From NCBI RefSeq assembly GCF_016654115.1, contig NZ_JAEQAZ010000149.1, positions 1 to 32,358 on the forward strand: a stretch of DNA of 32,358 bases, written 5' to 3'. The stretch's first letter is position 1; each line of letters opens with the position of its first letter. Position numbers and translations under genes: made by a program. Positions 1 through 7,696 of the stretch are shown here, one piece after another. Under the pieces are notes generated by a model. It was not told where the DNA came from and did not search any database. It saw only the letters and a list, made by a program, of their open reading frames with translations. The stretch is from Streptomyces sp. MBT53. Lineage in GTDB: Bacteria; Actinomycetota; Actinomycetes; Streptomycetales; Streptomycetaceae.

Positions 1-126
1 CCGCGTTTCCCTTTCCGGCGACTCCGACTTTATCAGAGGTTCTGAGTCGGAATTTCCGGCCCTCCGGGAGTGGCTCCCGTACACGCGAAGTGTCCGGGTT
101 CCCCCTCAGGCGGAGCCGTAAACGTA
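1..126. other. Window edge, no gene seen
   Basis: No convincing reading frame is seen here. A 7-bp inverted repeat (TCCGACT at 23-29, AGTCGGA at 45-51) with a 15-base loop is the only local structure noticed. It may belong to the neighbouring gene outside the window. Confidence 0.4.
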
Positions 127-170
127 CTGGAGCGGGCCGCCTCGATGCAAATCGAGGCGGCCCGCTCCAG
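127..170 (-). terminator. Perfect 20-bp hairpin after RNase J gene
   Basis: Arms 127-146 and 151-170 are exact reverse complements, with a four-base loop (GCAA on the plus strand). It lies about 30 bases past the RNase J stop codon, so it is the likely transcription end. No U-tract follows, which is common for Streptomyces terminators. The symmetry would also stop transcription coming from the left. Confidence 0.85.
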
Positions 171-200
171 GTTCACGCGTACGAGGGGGTCGTACGACGG

Positions 201-1886
201 TCAGACCTCCACGACGACCGGGAGGATCATCGGCCTGCGCCGATAGTTGTCGGAGACCCACTTGCCGAGCGTGCGGCGGATCAGTTGCTGCAGCTGGTGG
301 GGTTCCACCACACCGTCCTGGGCCGAGCGTTCCAGGACCTCCGTGATCCTCGGGACCACGTCCACGAAGGCGGAGTCGTCGATGCCGGAGCCGCGGGCCT
401 GGATGTGCGGGCCGGCCGTGATCTTGCCGGTGGACGAGTCCACGACGACGAAGACGGAGATGATGCCCTCGTCTCCCAGGATCCTGCGGTCCTTCAGCGC
501 GGGCTCGCCGACATCGCCGACCGAGAGGCCGTCGACGTAGACGTAGCCGGCCTGGACCTTGCCCGAGATCTTGGCCTTGCCCTCGATGAGGTCGACGACC
601 ACGCCGTCCTCGGCGATGACGATCCGGTCGTGCGGGACGCCGGTGAGGGCGCCCAGCTCGGCGTTGGCCCGTAGGTGGCGCCATTCGCCGTGGACCGGCA
701 TCAGGTTCTTCGGCTTGCAGATGTTGTAGAAGTACAGCAACTCGCCCGCCGAGGCGTGTCCGGAGACGTGGACCTTGGCGTTGCCCTTGTGGACGACGTT
801 GGCGCCCCAACGGGTGAGGCCGTTGATCACCCGGTAGACGGCGTTCTCGTTGCCCGGGATGAGCGACGACGCCAGGATCACCGTGTCGCCGGCGACGATG
901 CGGATCTGGTGGTCGCGGTTGGCCATGCGGGACAACGCGGCCATCGGTTCGCCCTGCGAGCCCGTGCAGACGAGGACGACCTCGCTGTCCGGGAGGTCGT
1001 CGAGCGTCTTGACGTCCACGACCAGGCCCGGTGGGACCTTGAGATAGCCGAGGTCACGGGCGATGCCCATGTTCCGGACCATCGAGCGGCCGACGAAGGC
1101 GACCCTGCGGCCGTACTCGTGTGCCGTGTCCAGGATCTGCTGGATGCGGTGCACGTGGCTGGCGAAGCTCGCCACGATGATGCGCTTGTGGGCGCCCGCG
1201 AAGACCTGGCGCAGGACGTTGGAGATGTCCCGCTCGGGCGGGACGAATCCCGGGACCTCGGCGTTCGTCGAGTCGGCGAGGAGAAGGTCGATGCCCTCCT
1301 CGCTGAGACGTGCGAACGCGTGTAGATCTGTCAGACGACCGTCCAGCGGAAGCTGGTCCATCTTGAAGTCGCCGGTGTGGACGACCATGCCCGCGGGGGT
1401 GCGGATGGCGACCGCGAGGGCGTCCGGGATCGAGTGGTTGACCGCGACGAACTCGCAGTCGAAGGGACCGATGCGCTCGCGGTGCCCTTCGGCGACCTCG
1501 AGCGTGTACGGGCGGATGCGGTGCTCCTGGAGCTTCGCCTCGATGAGGGCGAGGGTCAGCTTGGAGCCGATCAGCGGGATGTCCGCCTTCTCGCGAAGGA
1601 GGTACGGGACTCCGCCGATGTGGTCCTCGTGGCCATGCGTGAGGACGATGCCGTCGATGTCGTCGAGGCGGTCCCTGATGGACGTGAAGTCCGGCAGGAT
1701 CAGGTCGACTCCGGGCTGCTCCTCCTCGGGGAAGAGCACGCCGCAGTCGACGATCAGCAGACGGCCGCCGTATTCGAAGACCGTCATGTTTCGGCCGATT
1801 TCCCCGAGGCCGCCGAGTGGGGTGACCCTCAGGCCGCCTTCGGGGAGCTTCGACGGAGGGGCGAGTTCAGGATGCGGATGGCTCAA
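201..1886 (-). CDS. rnj: Ribonuclease J (metallo-beta-lactamase/beta-CASP)
   Basis: This is a zinc-dependent endo- and 5'-3' exoribonuclease of cytoplasmic RNA decay and maturation. The 561-aa product has the metallo-beta-lactamase signature THGHEDH (H84, H86, D88, H89) in its N-terminal half, then a beta-CASP region and the RNase J C-terminal domain; the length is normal for the family. The start is a TTG codon (1884-1886). I chose it because AGGAG lies six bases upstream and the N-terminus MSHPHPEL looks like the Streptomyces protein as I remember it. The gene lies downstream of dapA on the same strand, with a 128-base gap that holds a strong hairpin just ahead of the ribosome binding site. 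That hairpin could end the dapA transcript or regulate RNase J translation. Confidence 0.95.
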   Translation of the reverse strand: MSHPHPELAPPSKLPEGGLRVTPLGGLGEIGRNMTVFEYGGRLLIVDCGVLFPEEEQPGVDLILPDFTSIRDRLDDIDGIVLTHGHEDHIGGVPYLLREKADIPLIGSKLTLALIEAKLQEHRIRPYTLEVAEGHRERIGPFDCEFVAVNHSIPDALAVAIRTPAGMVVHTGDFKMDQLPLDGRLTDLHAFARLSEEGIDLLLADSTNAEVPGFVPPERDISNVLRQVFAGAHKRIIVASFASHVHRIQQILDTAHEYGRRVAFVGRSMVRNMGIARDLGYLKVPPGLVVDVKTLDDLPDSEVVLVCTGSQGEPMAALSRMANRDHQIRIVAGDTVILASSLIPGNENAVYRVINGLTRWGANVVHKGNAKVHVSGHASAGELLYFYNICKPKNLMPVHGEWRHLRANAELGALTGVPHDRIVIAEDGVVVDLIEGKAKISGKVQAGYVYVDGLSVGDVGEPALKDRRILGDEGIISVFVVVDSSTGKITAGPHIQARGSGIDDSAFVDVVPRITEVLERSAQDGVVEPHQLQQLIRRTLGKWVSDNYRRRPMILPVVVEV

Positions 1887-1900
1887 AAGACTCTCCTACC

Positions 1901-1938
1901 CATGCGCGCCACGTACCGGTGGGCACGTGGCGCGCATG
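1901..1938 (-). promoter_or_regulatory. 14-bp hairpin just upstream of the rnj ribosome binding site
   Basis: Arms 1901-1914 and 1925-1938 are exact reverse complements around a 10-base loop. On the minus strand the 3' arm ends two bases before the GTAGGAG ribosome binding site of RNase J. It also lies 76 bases past the dapA stop. It may be a dapA terminator or a structured leader for rnj; position alone cannot separate the two. Confidence 0.7.
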
Positions 1939-2014
1939 ACGTTCGTGCAAATGCAGTTATTGGATGTGGGGTGCAGGCGCCGAAGCCCTGCGTATTCATT
2001 TGTGAAGTCTGTTG

Positions 2015-2914
2015 TCAGAGCTGTACCCCGCCGGCGGCAAGATCGATCTTGAGCTGGGCGATCTCCTCGGGCGAGCACTCCACCATCGGTGAGCGCAGCG
2101 GTCCGGCGGGCAGTCCCTGGAGGGCGAGCGCGGCCTTGGTGGTCATGACGCCCTGGGTGCGGAACATGCCGGTGTAGACGGGGAGCAGCTTCTGGTGGAT
2201 CTCGGTGGCCTTCTGGACGTCACCGGAGACATAGGCCTCCACCAGGGTGCGCAGTTCGGGGGTGACCACATGGCCGACGACCGAGACGAAGCCGACCGCG
2301 CCCACGGAGAGCAGCGGCAGGTTCAGCATGTCGTCGCCGGAGTACCAGGCCAGGCCGGTCCTGGCGATGGCCCAGCTGGCGCGGCCCAGGTCGCCCTTGG
2401 CGTCCTTGTTGGCGACGATCCTGGGGTGCTCGGCGAGTCTGACCAACGTCTCGGTGCCGATCGGGACGCCGCTGCGGCCGGGGATGTCGTAGAGCATGAC
2501 CGGCAGTTCGGTGGCGTCGGCGACCGTCGTGAAGTGACGGTACAGGCCCTCCTGCGGGGGCTTGTTGTAGTACGGCGTGACGATGAGCAGGCCGTGTGCG
2601 CCGGTGCGTTGGGCCGTGCGGGCGAGTTCGACGCTGTGGTGGGTGTCGTTGGTGCCGACGCCGGCGATGACGTGGGCGCGGTCGCCGACCGCTTCCAGTA
2701 CGGCTCGTACGAGATCCGCTTTCTCCGCGTCGCTGGTGGTCGGGGACTCACCGGTGGTGCCGTTGATGACCAGGCCGTCGTTGCCTGCGTCCACCAGGTG
2801 GGTAGCGAGCCGCTGCGCGCCGTCGAGGTCGAGCGCGCCGTCCGCCGTGAAGGGCGTGACCATGGCGGTGAGGACCCTCCCGAAGGGGGTCTGCGGAGTG
2901 GAGGTCGGAGCCAT
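2015..2914 (-). CDS. dapA: 4-hydroxy-tetrahydrodipicolinate synthase
   Basis: DapA condenses pyruvate with aspartate semialdehyde, the first committed step of the diaminopimelate/lysine branch. The 299-aa TIM-barrel protein shows the substrate loop NGTTGES (residues 51-57), the catalytic tyrosine in LYDIPGR (Y142) and the Schiff-base lysine in VANKDAKGD (K170). I chose the ATG at 2912-2914 (MAPTSTPQ). An in-frame GTG three codons upstream is possible, and neither has a strong ribosome binding site. It is transcribed toward rnj. dapB, which acts next in the pathway, lies 2.6 kb away in a separate operon. Confidence 0.95.
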   Translation of the reverse strand: MAPTSTPQTPFGRVLTAMVTPFTADGALDLDGAQRLATHLVDAGNDGLVINGTTGESPTTSDAEKADLVRAVLEAVGDRAHVIAGVGTNDTHHSVELARTAQRTGAHGLLIVTPYYNKPPQEGLYRHFTTVADATELPVMLYDIPGRSGVPIGTETLVRLAEHPRIVANKDAKGDLGRASWAIARTGLAWYSGDDMLNLPLLSVGAVGFVSVVGHVVTPELRTLVEAYVSGDVQKATEIHQKLLPVYTGMFRTQGVMTTKAALALQGLPAGPLRSPMVECSPEEIAQLKIDLAAGGVQL

Positions 2915-2987
2915 GGGTAACACGCTACTCGCTGCTCAATGCGGGGTCTGCCCTCGGGGCAGGCGACAAGTCGTGACAAATGTGGAG

Positions 2988-3025
2988 CCCGGCACTGCCT
3001 GCTCGGGGGTTCAAGCAGTGCCGGG
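2988..3025 (-). terminator. 11-bp hairpin downstream of thyX
   Basis: CCCGGCACTGC (2988-2998) pairs with GCAGTGCCGGG (3015-3025) around a 16-base loop. It lies about 100 bases past the thyX stop and upstream of dapA, where a thyX terminator is expected. The loop contains GGTTCAAG, which resembles a tRNA T-loop, but no cloverleaf can be built. Confidence 0.6.
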
Positions 3026-3125
3026 TCCGTTTGATCAGGCTAGATGAACTTCTCCAAATGCCGCAATACGGACACTTCGCACGACTGACCCGTACATGTG
3101 TGCCCGCGCGGCAAACAGAGGTGCG

Positions 3126-3866
3126 CTACGGGGCGACACGACCGTTGGCATTGAAGGCGGAGTGGGTGAGCGGCATGAGCTTGGCCCACTGCTCCTCCAT
3201 CTTCTCGCCGACCATCTCGATCTCCCGCTGCGGGAACGACGGCACCTTCGCCAGCTCGTGCTGCGTGCGCAGACCGAGGAAGTGCATCAGCGAGCGTGCG
3301 TTGCACGTGGCGTACATCGAGGAGAAGAGGCCTACGGGGAGGACCGCGCGGGCGACTTCGCGGGCTACACCCTGAGCCAACATTTCCTGGTACGTCCCGT
3401 ACGCCTGGCGGTACGACTCCTGCATCGCTTGCTCTACGAAGTCATGCTGCTCCGTAGTGCCCTCAACGAACACGTACTTGCCCGGCCGTCCCTGCTGGAC
3501 CAGCTTGCGGGACGTGTCCGGCACGTAGAAGACAGGCTGCAACTCCCTATAGCGGCCCGATTCCTCGTTGTACGACCAACCCACCCGGTGCCGCATGAAC
3601 TCGCGGAAGACGAAAATTGGGGCACTGATGAAGAAGGTCATCGAGTTGTGCTCGAAAGGGCTGCCGTGCCGGTCCCGCATCAGGTAGTTGATCAGGCCCT
3701 TGGAGCGCTCGGGGTCCTTGCCCATCTCTTCCAGGGACTGTTCGCCGACGGTCGACACACGGGCCGCGAACAGCACGTCGGAATCGGTCGCGCTGTGTTT
3801 GACCAGTTCAACGGTCACTTCACTGCGGAGGTCGATCTTGAAGTCGTCGTCGGATGTGGGCGTCAC
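3126..3866 (-). CDS. thyX: Flavin-dependent thymidylate synthase ThyX
   Basis: ThyX makes dTMP from dUMP using FAD, NADPH and methylenetetrahydrofolate. The signature RHRVGWSYNEESGR (residues 92-105) fits the ThyX motif RHR-x7/8-S, and HGSPFEHNSMTFFI (67-80) is the conserved flavin-site region. I chose the GTG at 3864-3866, giving 246 aa (VTPTSDDD), the usual Streptomyces length. AAGGA lies about ten bases upstream. The frame stays open for 19 more codons, so a longer form is not excluded. The gene is divergent from a small membrane-protein gene, and the gap holds an interrupted palindrome. Confidence 0.95.
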   Translation of the reverse strand: MTPTSDDDFKIDLRSEVTVELVKHSATDSDVLFAARVSTVGEQSLEEMGKDPERSKGLINYLMRDRHGSPFEHNSMTFFISAPIFVFREFMRHRVGWSYNEESGRYRELQPVFYVPDTSRKLVQQGRPGKYVFVEGTTEQHDFVEQAMQESYRQAYGTYQEMLAQGVAREVARAVLPVGLFSSMYATCNARSLMHFLGLRTQHELAKVPSFPQREIEMVGEKMEEQWAKLMPLTHSAFNANGRVAP

Positions 3867-3930
3867 GGTTCGGAGGTCCTTCCCATCTCGGCACTTGGCG
3901 AGCGCCACTCTACGGCCCACCAAACCGGAC

Positions 3931-3954
3931 TTTCACTGTCTTGACCGAGTGAAA
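3931..3954. promoter_or_regulatory. Interrupted palindrome between divergent thyX and membrane-protein genes
   Basis: TTTCACT (3931-3937) and AGTGAAA (3948-3954) form a 7-bp inverted repeat with a 10-base spacer that contains TTGACC (3941-3946), a possible -35 box on the plus strand. The site sits in the 176-base divergent gap, as an operator would. I do not recognise the binding protein. Confidence 0.4.
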
Positions 3955-4042
3955 TCGGAGGAACAGGGCACCTTTCGCCGCGTTCGCTCGTCTGTACCGG
4001 TAGCAACCAACCGTTCGATCCCCGAAGGGAGATGCACCACCG

Positions 4043-4282
4043 ATGCTCCGTCGGCGCGAACCCGTCCCGTTCGCCTTCATCGCCGAGACCGACCGCTTCC
4101 GCAGCAATGTCACCCCGCCGCCCCGTGAGCGCGCGTCCGCCGGTCAGATAGCCGGGCGTTGGCTGCTGGGGCTCACCATCGTCGCCGGCATCGTGGGCTC
4201 CCTGGTCCTCGGGATGCCTGCGCTGTCCCAGCACAACCTCTCGACCCAGAACCAACAGTCGCAGGCCGCCGACAACCACTGA
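4043..4282 (+). CDS. Small single-pass membrane protein
   Basis: The product is 79 aa with a polar, proline- and arginine-containing N-terminus (residues 1-38), one hydrophobic helix (about 40-59, WLLGLTIVAGIVGSLVLG) and a short Gln/Asn-rich tail. GAAGGGAG lies about 11 bases before the ATG. I infer an inner-membrane protein with the N-terminus in the cytoplasm. I know of no function; it looks like one of the conserved small hypothetical proteins next to thyX in Streptomyces. Confidence 0.8.
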   Translation: MLRRREPVPFAFIAETDRFRSNVTPPPRERASAGQIAGRWLLGLTIVAGIVGSLVLGMPALSQHNLSTQNQQSQAADNH

Positions 4283-4329
4283 CCTGCAGTGCAGCCAACC
4301 GTGACTCTCCCCCACTGCCTAAATGGCGC

Positions 4330-4341
4330 GGGGGCACCCCC
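4330..4341 (+). terminator. Short GGGGG-CA-CCCCC hairpin
   Basis: A five-pair stem lies about 50 bases past the stop of the small membrane-protein gene. Short G/C blocks like this are common between Streptomyces genes, and this one could act as a weak terminator. The rest of the 4283-4428 gap shows nothing clear. Confidence 0.3.
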
Positions 4342-4428
4342 ATGGACCCCCAATGGTGGTGAGCGGGAACACGGCCGGATAGCCTCACCGGGCACAGCCC
4401 ACGCATGGATTCAGTGAGGACACCAGCC

Positions 4429-4983
4429 GTGCCCCTGCCCTTCCTTACGGCCGACCGCGCATTCGAGGCCGCGGACGAGCTCGCGCTGCCGTTCGACGAC
4501 CGCGACCGCTGGCGGCGCCCCTACCGGCCCGGACCGTGGCGGGTGGCGGTGTCGGCGCTCGTGCTGCTGCTCGCGTCGTACGTGCTCTTCGCCGCCGTCA
4601 TCATCGCGTTGACCGGCTCGCGGTCCGAGGCCGGGGTGATCCTCGGTATCGCCGTGGTCGTCATCCTCTGCGCCCTGCGGTTGCTGCGCATGGGCGTGTG
4701 GGTGAGCGCGCGCGGGCTGCGCCGAGTGCGGTTCTTCTACACCCTCACGGTGCGGTGGGACCGGGTCGCCGCCGTGCGCACGGTGCAGCAGCCGGTGCGC
4801 TGGCTCGGGCTGCCGCGCACGGTGCAGGGACAGGCGCTGCTCCTCGTACGGAAGGACCGTGCTGCCGAGGACGTGGCCGCGCTGCTGACCACGCACGACA
4901 TCGACTTCCTGGCGCGTGCCTCCTCCTTCGACCGGGCCGCCGACTCGGTCGAGGTGTGGTCCGACGAGTACCGGCGGACCTGA
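4429..4983 (+). CDS. Two-helix membrane protein with PH-like domain
   Basis: The product is 184 aa. Two hydrophobic helices (about residues 38-60 and 69-87) are followed by a soluble region, VWVSARGLRRVRFFYTLTVRWDRVAAV, which fits the first strands of a bacterial PH-like domain. I chose GTG 4429 because GTGAGGA lies eight bases upstream; the ATG at 4405 lacks a ribosome binding site but is in frame and would add eight residues. The gene converges on the next one, with a strong shared hairpin between them. The function is unknown, and the PH call rests on pattern only. Confidence 0.85.
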   Translation: MPLPFLTADRAFEAADELALPFDDRDRWRRPYRPGPWRVAVSALVLLLASYVLFAAVIIALTGSRSEAGVILGIAVVVILCALRLLRMGVWVSARGLRRVRFFYTLTVRWDRVAAVRTVQQPVRWLGLPRTVQGQALLLVRKDRAAEDVAALLTTHDIDFLARASSFDRAADSVEVWSDEYRRT

Positions 4984-4999
4984 CCGACCGAGAGCGACA

Positions 5000-5040
5000 C
5001 GAAGGGGCCGGTCCGCAGCGAGTGCGGGCCGGCCCCTTCG
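5000..5040. terminator. Bidirectional 18-bp terminator hairpin
   Basis: Arms 5000-5017 and 5023-5040 pair over 18 bp with one G-T wobble and a five-base loop. The hairpin sits between the stops of two convergent genes (4983 and 5076), so it probably ends both transcripts. Confidence 0.85.
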
Positions 5041-5075
5041 GCGTTCAGGCGTACGGCCGTGTTTCGTCCTACGCG

Positions 5076-5528
5076 TCAGGCCTGGACGGGGCGGCCGGCG
5101 TGCAGGGCGATCGCGCGCTGCATGGCCTTGCGGGCGCGCGGGGTGTCGCGGGCGTCGTGGTAGGCGACGGCGAGGCGGAACCAGCTGCGCCAGTCGTCGG
5201 GGGCCGCCTCCGTCTCGGCCTTGCGCTTGGCGAAGACCTCGTCGGCGGAGTCGCGGTCGATACGGCCGCTGGGCGTGCGCCTCAACTCGTCGACGGGCAG
5301 GCCGCCTTCGGCGTCGAGGAGGGCGGCGAGGCGGTTGGCGTTGCGGACGAACTGGGTGTTCTTCCAGAGGAACCACACGCCGATCACCGGCAGGATCAGG
5401 ACCGCGATCCCGAAGGTGACGGTGATGACCGTGCCCGACTGTATGAGCATGACGCCGCGGCTGCCGACCAGGACGAAGTAGAAGACCAGGACGGCGGCCG
5501 TGACGGCGTAGGTGAGTTTGGCACGCAT
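5076..5528 (-). CDS. Membrane protein with two helices and a TPR-like tail
   Basis: The product is 150 aa. Helices at about residues 7-25 and 32-54 are followed by a cytoplasmic-looking tail, and WRSWFRLAVAYHDARDTPRARKAMQRAI near the C-terminus matches one tetratricopeptide-type helix pair. It starts 10 bases after dapB, so it is probably the last gene of the rpsO-pnp-M16-dapB operon. No specific function is known to me. A protein-contact role is inferred from the TPR-like tail. Confidence 0.85.
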   Translation of the reverse strand: MRAKLTYAVTAAVLVFYFVLVGSRGVMLIQSGTVITVTFGIAVLILPVIGVWFLWKNTQFVRNANRLAALLDAEGGLPVDELRRTPSGRIDRDSADEVFAKRKAETEAAPDDWRSWFRLAVAYHDARDTPRARKAMQRAIALHAGRPVQA

Positions 5529-5538
5529 GTCGTGAGCC

Positions 5539-6291
5539 TCAGCCCAGGTCCAGGAAGTGTTCCAGGCCGAAGGTGAGGCCCGGGGTGCTCACCACGCGGC
5601 GGGCGCCGAGCAGGATGCCCGGCATGAAGCTGCTGTGGTGGAGCGAATCGTGACGGACGGTCAGCGTCTCGCCCTCGCCGCCCAGCAGAACCTCCTGGTG
5701 GGCCAGCAGGCCGCGCAGGCGGACGGAGTGGACGGGGATCCCGTCGACGTCCGCGCCCCGTGCGCCATCCAGGGCCGTCTCCGTCGCGTCCGGTGCCGGA
5801 GCCGTGCCCGCCTTCGCGCGCGCCTCGGCGATGAGCTGGGCCGTGCGCGTGGCCGTGCCGCTCGGGGCGTCGACCTTCTTCGGGTGGTGCAGTTCGATGA
5901 CCTCGACCGACTCGAAGTAGGGCGCGGCGATCTGCGCGAACTTCATGGTCAGTACGGCTCCGATGGAGAAGTTGGGCGCGATGAGGACGCCCGTCTCCGG
6001 GGATGCCGCCAGCCAGCCGTTGAGTTGCGCGAGGCGTTCCTCGGTCCAGCCGGTGGTGCCGACGACCGCGTGGATGCCGTGCCGGACGCAGAAGTCGAGG
6101 TTGTCCATCACCGAGGCGGGGGTGGTCAGTTCGACAGCGACCTGGGCGCCCGCGGCCGTGAGCGCCTCCAGGGTGTCGCCCCGGCCCAGGGCGGCCACCA
6201 GTTCCATGTCCTCGGCGGCTTCGACGGCTCGTACCGCCTCGGCGCCGATCCGGCCCTTGGCACCGAGGACCGCCACGCGCAGCTTGCTCAT
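5539..6291 (-). CDS. dapB: 4-hydroxy-tetrahydrodipicolinate reductase
   Basis: DapB reduces the DapA product with NAD(P)H to tetrahydrodipicolinate for lysine and cell-wall diaminopimelate. The 250-aa protein has the nucleotide-binding turn GAKGRIG (residues 10-16), VVGTTGW (77-83) and the catalytic/substrate motif ELHHPKKVDAPSGTA (133-147, with H135, H136 and K139). The length is normal. AAGGAAG lies eight bases before the ATG. The gene is 25 bases after the M16 protease gene and 10 bases before a small membrane-protein gene, so co-transcription is likely. Confidence 0.96.
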   Translation of the reverse strand: MSKLRVAVLGAKGRIGAEAVRAVEAAEDMELVAALGRGDTLEALTAAGAQVAVELTTPASVMDNLDFCVRHGIHAVVGTTGWTEERLAQLNGWLAASPETGVLIAPNFSIGAVLTMKFAQIAAPYFESVEVIELHHPKKVDAPSGTATRTAQLIAEARAKAGTAPAPDATETALDGARGADVDGIPVHSVRLRGLLAHQEVLLGGEGETLTVRHDSLHHSSFMPGILLGARRVVSTPGLTFGLEHFLDLG

Positions 6292-6316
6292 CGTTCTTGC
6301 TTCCTTACGACGGGTG

Positions 6317-7696
6317 TTAGGCGACGGCGTCGTTCAGTCGGGCCGCCTGCTTGTCCTTGAGCGGGCCGATGACCGCCAGCGAGGGTCGCTGTCCCAGGAT
6401 CTCGCGGGCGACCTCGCGGACCTCGTCCGGGGTGACCGAGGCGATCCGGGCCAGCAGGTCGTCGACGGACATCTGCTCGCCCCAGCACAGCTCGCTCTTG
6501 CCGATGCGGTTCATCAGCGCGCCGGTGTCTTCGAGACCGAGGACGGTGGAGCCCTGGAGCTGGCCGACGGCGCGGCCGATCTCGTCGTCGGACAGGCCGT
6601 TCGCGGCGACCTGGTCGAGTTCGTCGCGGCAGATCTTCAGCACGTCGTGGACCTGCGAGGGCCGGCAGCCGGCGTAGACCCCGAAGAGGCCGCAGTCGGC
6701 GAAGCCGGAGGTGTACGAGTACACGCTGTAGGCCAGGCCGCGCTTCTCCCGGACCTCCTGGAAGAGGCGGGAGGACATGCCGCCGCCGAGGGCCGTGTTG
6801 AGGACGCCGAGGGCCCAGCGGCGCTCGTCGGTGCGGGCCAGGCCCGGCATGCCGAGGACCACGTGCGCCTGCTCGGTCTTGCGGCCGATCAGTTCGACGC
6901 GGCCCGTGGTGCGCAGGGTGCGGCGGCCGTCGCGCGGGGCGATGGGCGCGGCCTGGGCGTTCTTGAAGGCGCCGGCCTTGTCGAAGGCGGCACGGACCTG
7001 TCGTACGACCTTGTCGTGGTCGATGTTGCCCGCCGCCGCGACCACGAGGTGGGTCGGGTCGTAGTGCTTCTTGTAGAAGCGGCGGATGCGGTCCGCGGTG
7101 AGGGCGTTGACGGTGTCGACCGTGCCGAGGACGGGGCGGCCGAGGGGGTTGTCGCCGAACATCGTGCGCGCGAACAGGTCGTGCACGCAGTCGCCCGGGT
7201 CGTCCTCCGTCATGGCGATCTCTTCGAGGATGGCGCCGCGCTCTACGTTGACGTCCTCCTCGCGGATCAGGGAGCCCGTCAGCATGTCGCAGACGACGTC
7301 GATGGCGAGCGGCAGGTCGGTGTCGAGCACGCGCGCGTAGTAGCACGTGTACTCCTTCGCGGTGAACGCGTTCATCTCGCCGCCGACCGCGTCGATCGCG
7401 GAGGAGATGTCGAGCGCGCTGCGCTTGTGCGTGCCCTTGAAGAGGAGGTGCTCCAGGTAGTGCGTGGCCCCGTTCAAGGACGGCGTCTCGTCGCGGGAGC
7501 CCACGTGTGCCCAGATGCCGAAGGTCGCGGAGCGGACCGAGGGCAGCGTCTCGGTGACGATGCGCAGGCCGCCCGGGAGGGTGGTCTTGCGGACCGTGCC
7601 GATGCCGTTGGTGCCCTGGATGAGGGTTTGGGTACGGGCGACGGCCCGCGCCTCCGAGGAGGTGCGGGCCGTCGTCGTGGTGCTGGTCGACGTCAC
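6317..7696 (-). CDS. M16 family zinc metallopeptidase
   Basis: This is a processing-peptidase-like (M16B) protease of 459 aa. The inverted zinc motif HYLEH (H79, E82, H83) and the distal ligand region ERGAILEE (E159, 76 residues after H83) are both intact, so activity is expected. A second, catalytically inactive half follows, as is usual for the family. The GTG start overlaps the pnp stop in GTGA, indicating translational coupling. The first 20 residues are Ser/Thr-rich and probably disordered; no signal peptide is seen, so it is probably cytoplasmic. Its substrate is unknown to me. Confidence 0.93.
   Translation of the reverse strand: MTSTSTTTTARTSSEARAVARTQTLIQGTNGIGTVRKTTLPGGLRIVTETLPSVRSATFGIWAHVGSRDETPSLNGATHYLEHLLFKGTHKRSALDISSAIDAVGGEMNAFTAKEYTCYYARVLDTDLPLAIDVVCDMLTGSLIREEDVNVERGAILEEIAMTEDDPGDCVHDLFARTMFGDNPLGRPVLGTVDTVNALTADRIRRFYKKHYDPTHLVVAAAGNIDHDKVVRQVRAAFDKAGAFKNAQAAPIAPRDGRRTLRTTGRVELIGRKTEQAHVVLGMPGLARTDERRWALGVLNTALGGGMSSRLFQEVREKRGLAYSVYSYTSGFADCGLFGVYAGCRPSQVHDVLKICRDELDQVAANGLSDDEIGRAVGQLQGSTVLGLEDTGALMNRIGKSELCWGEQMSVDDLLARIASVTPDEVREVAREILGQRPSLAVIGPLKDKQAARLNDAVA

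Noticed and set aside
2988..3030. Possible tRNA, from the T-loop-like GGTTCAAG
   Set aside because: Flanking bases form a simple hairpin and no acceptor, D or anticodon arms can be drawn.
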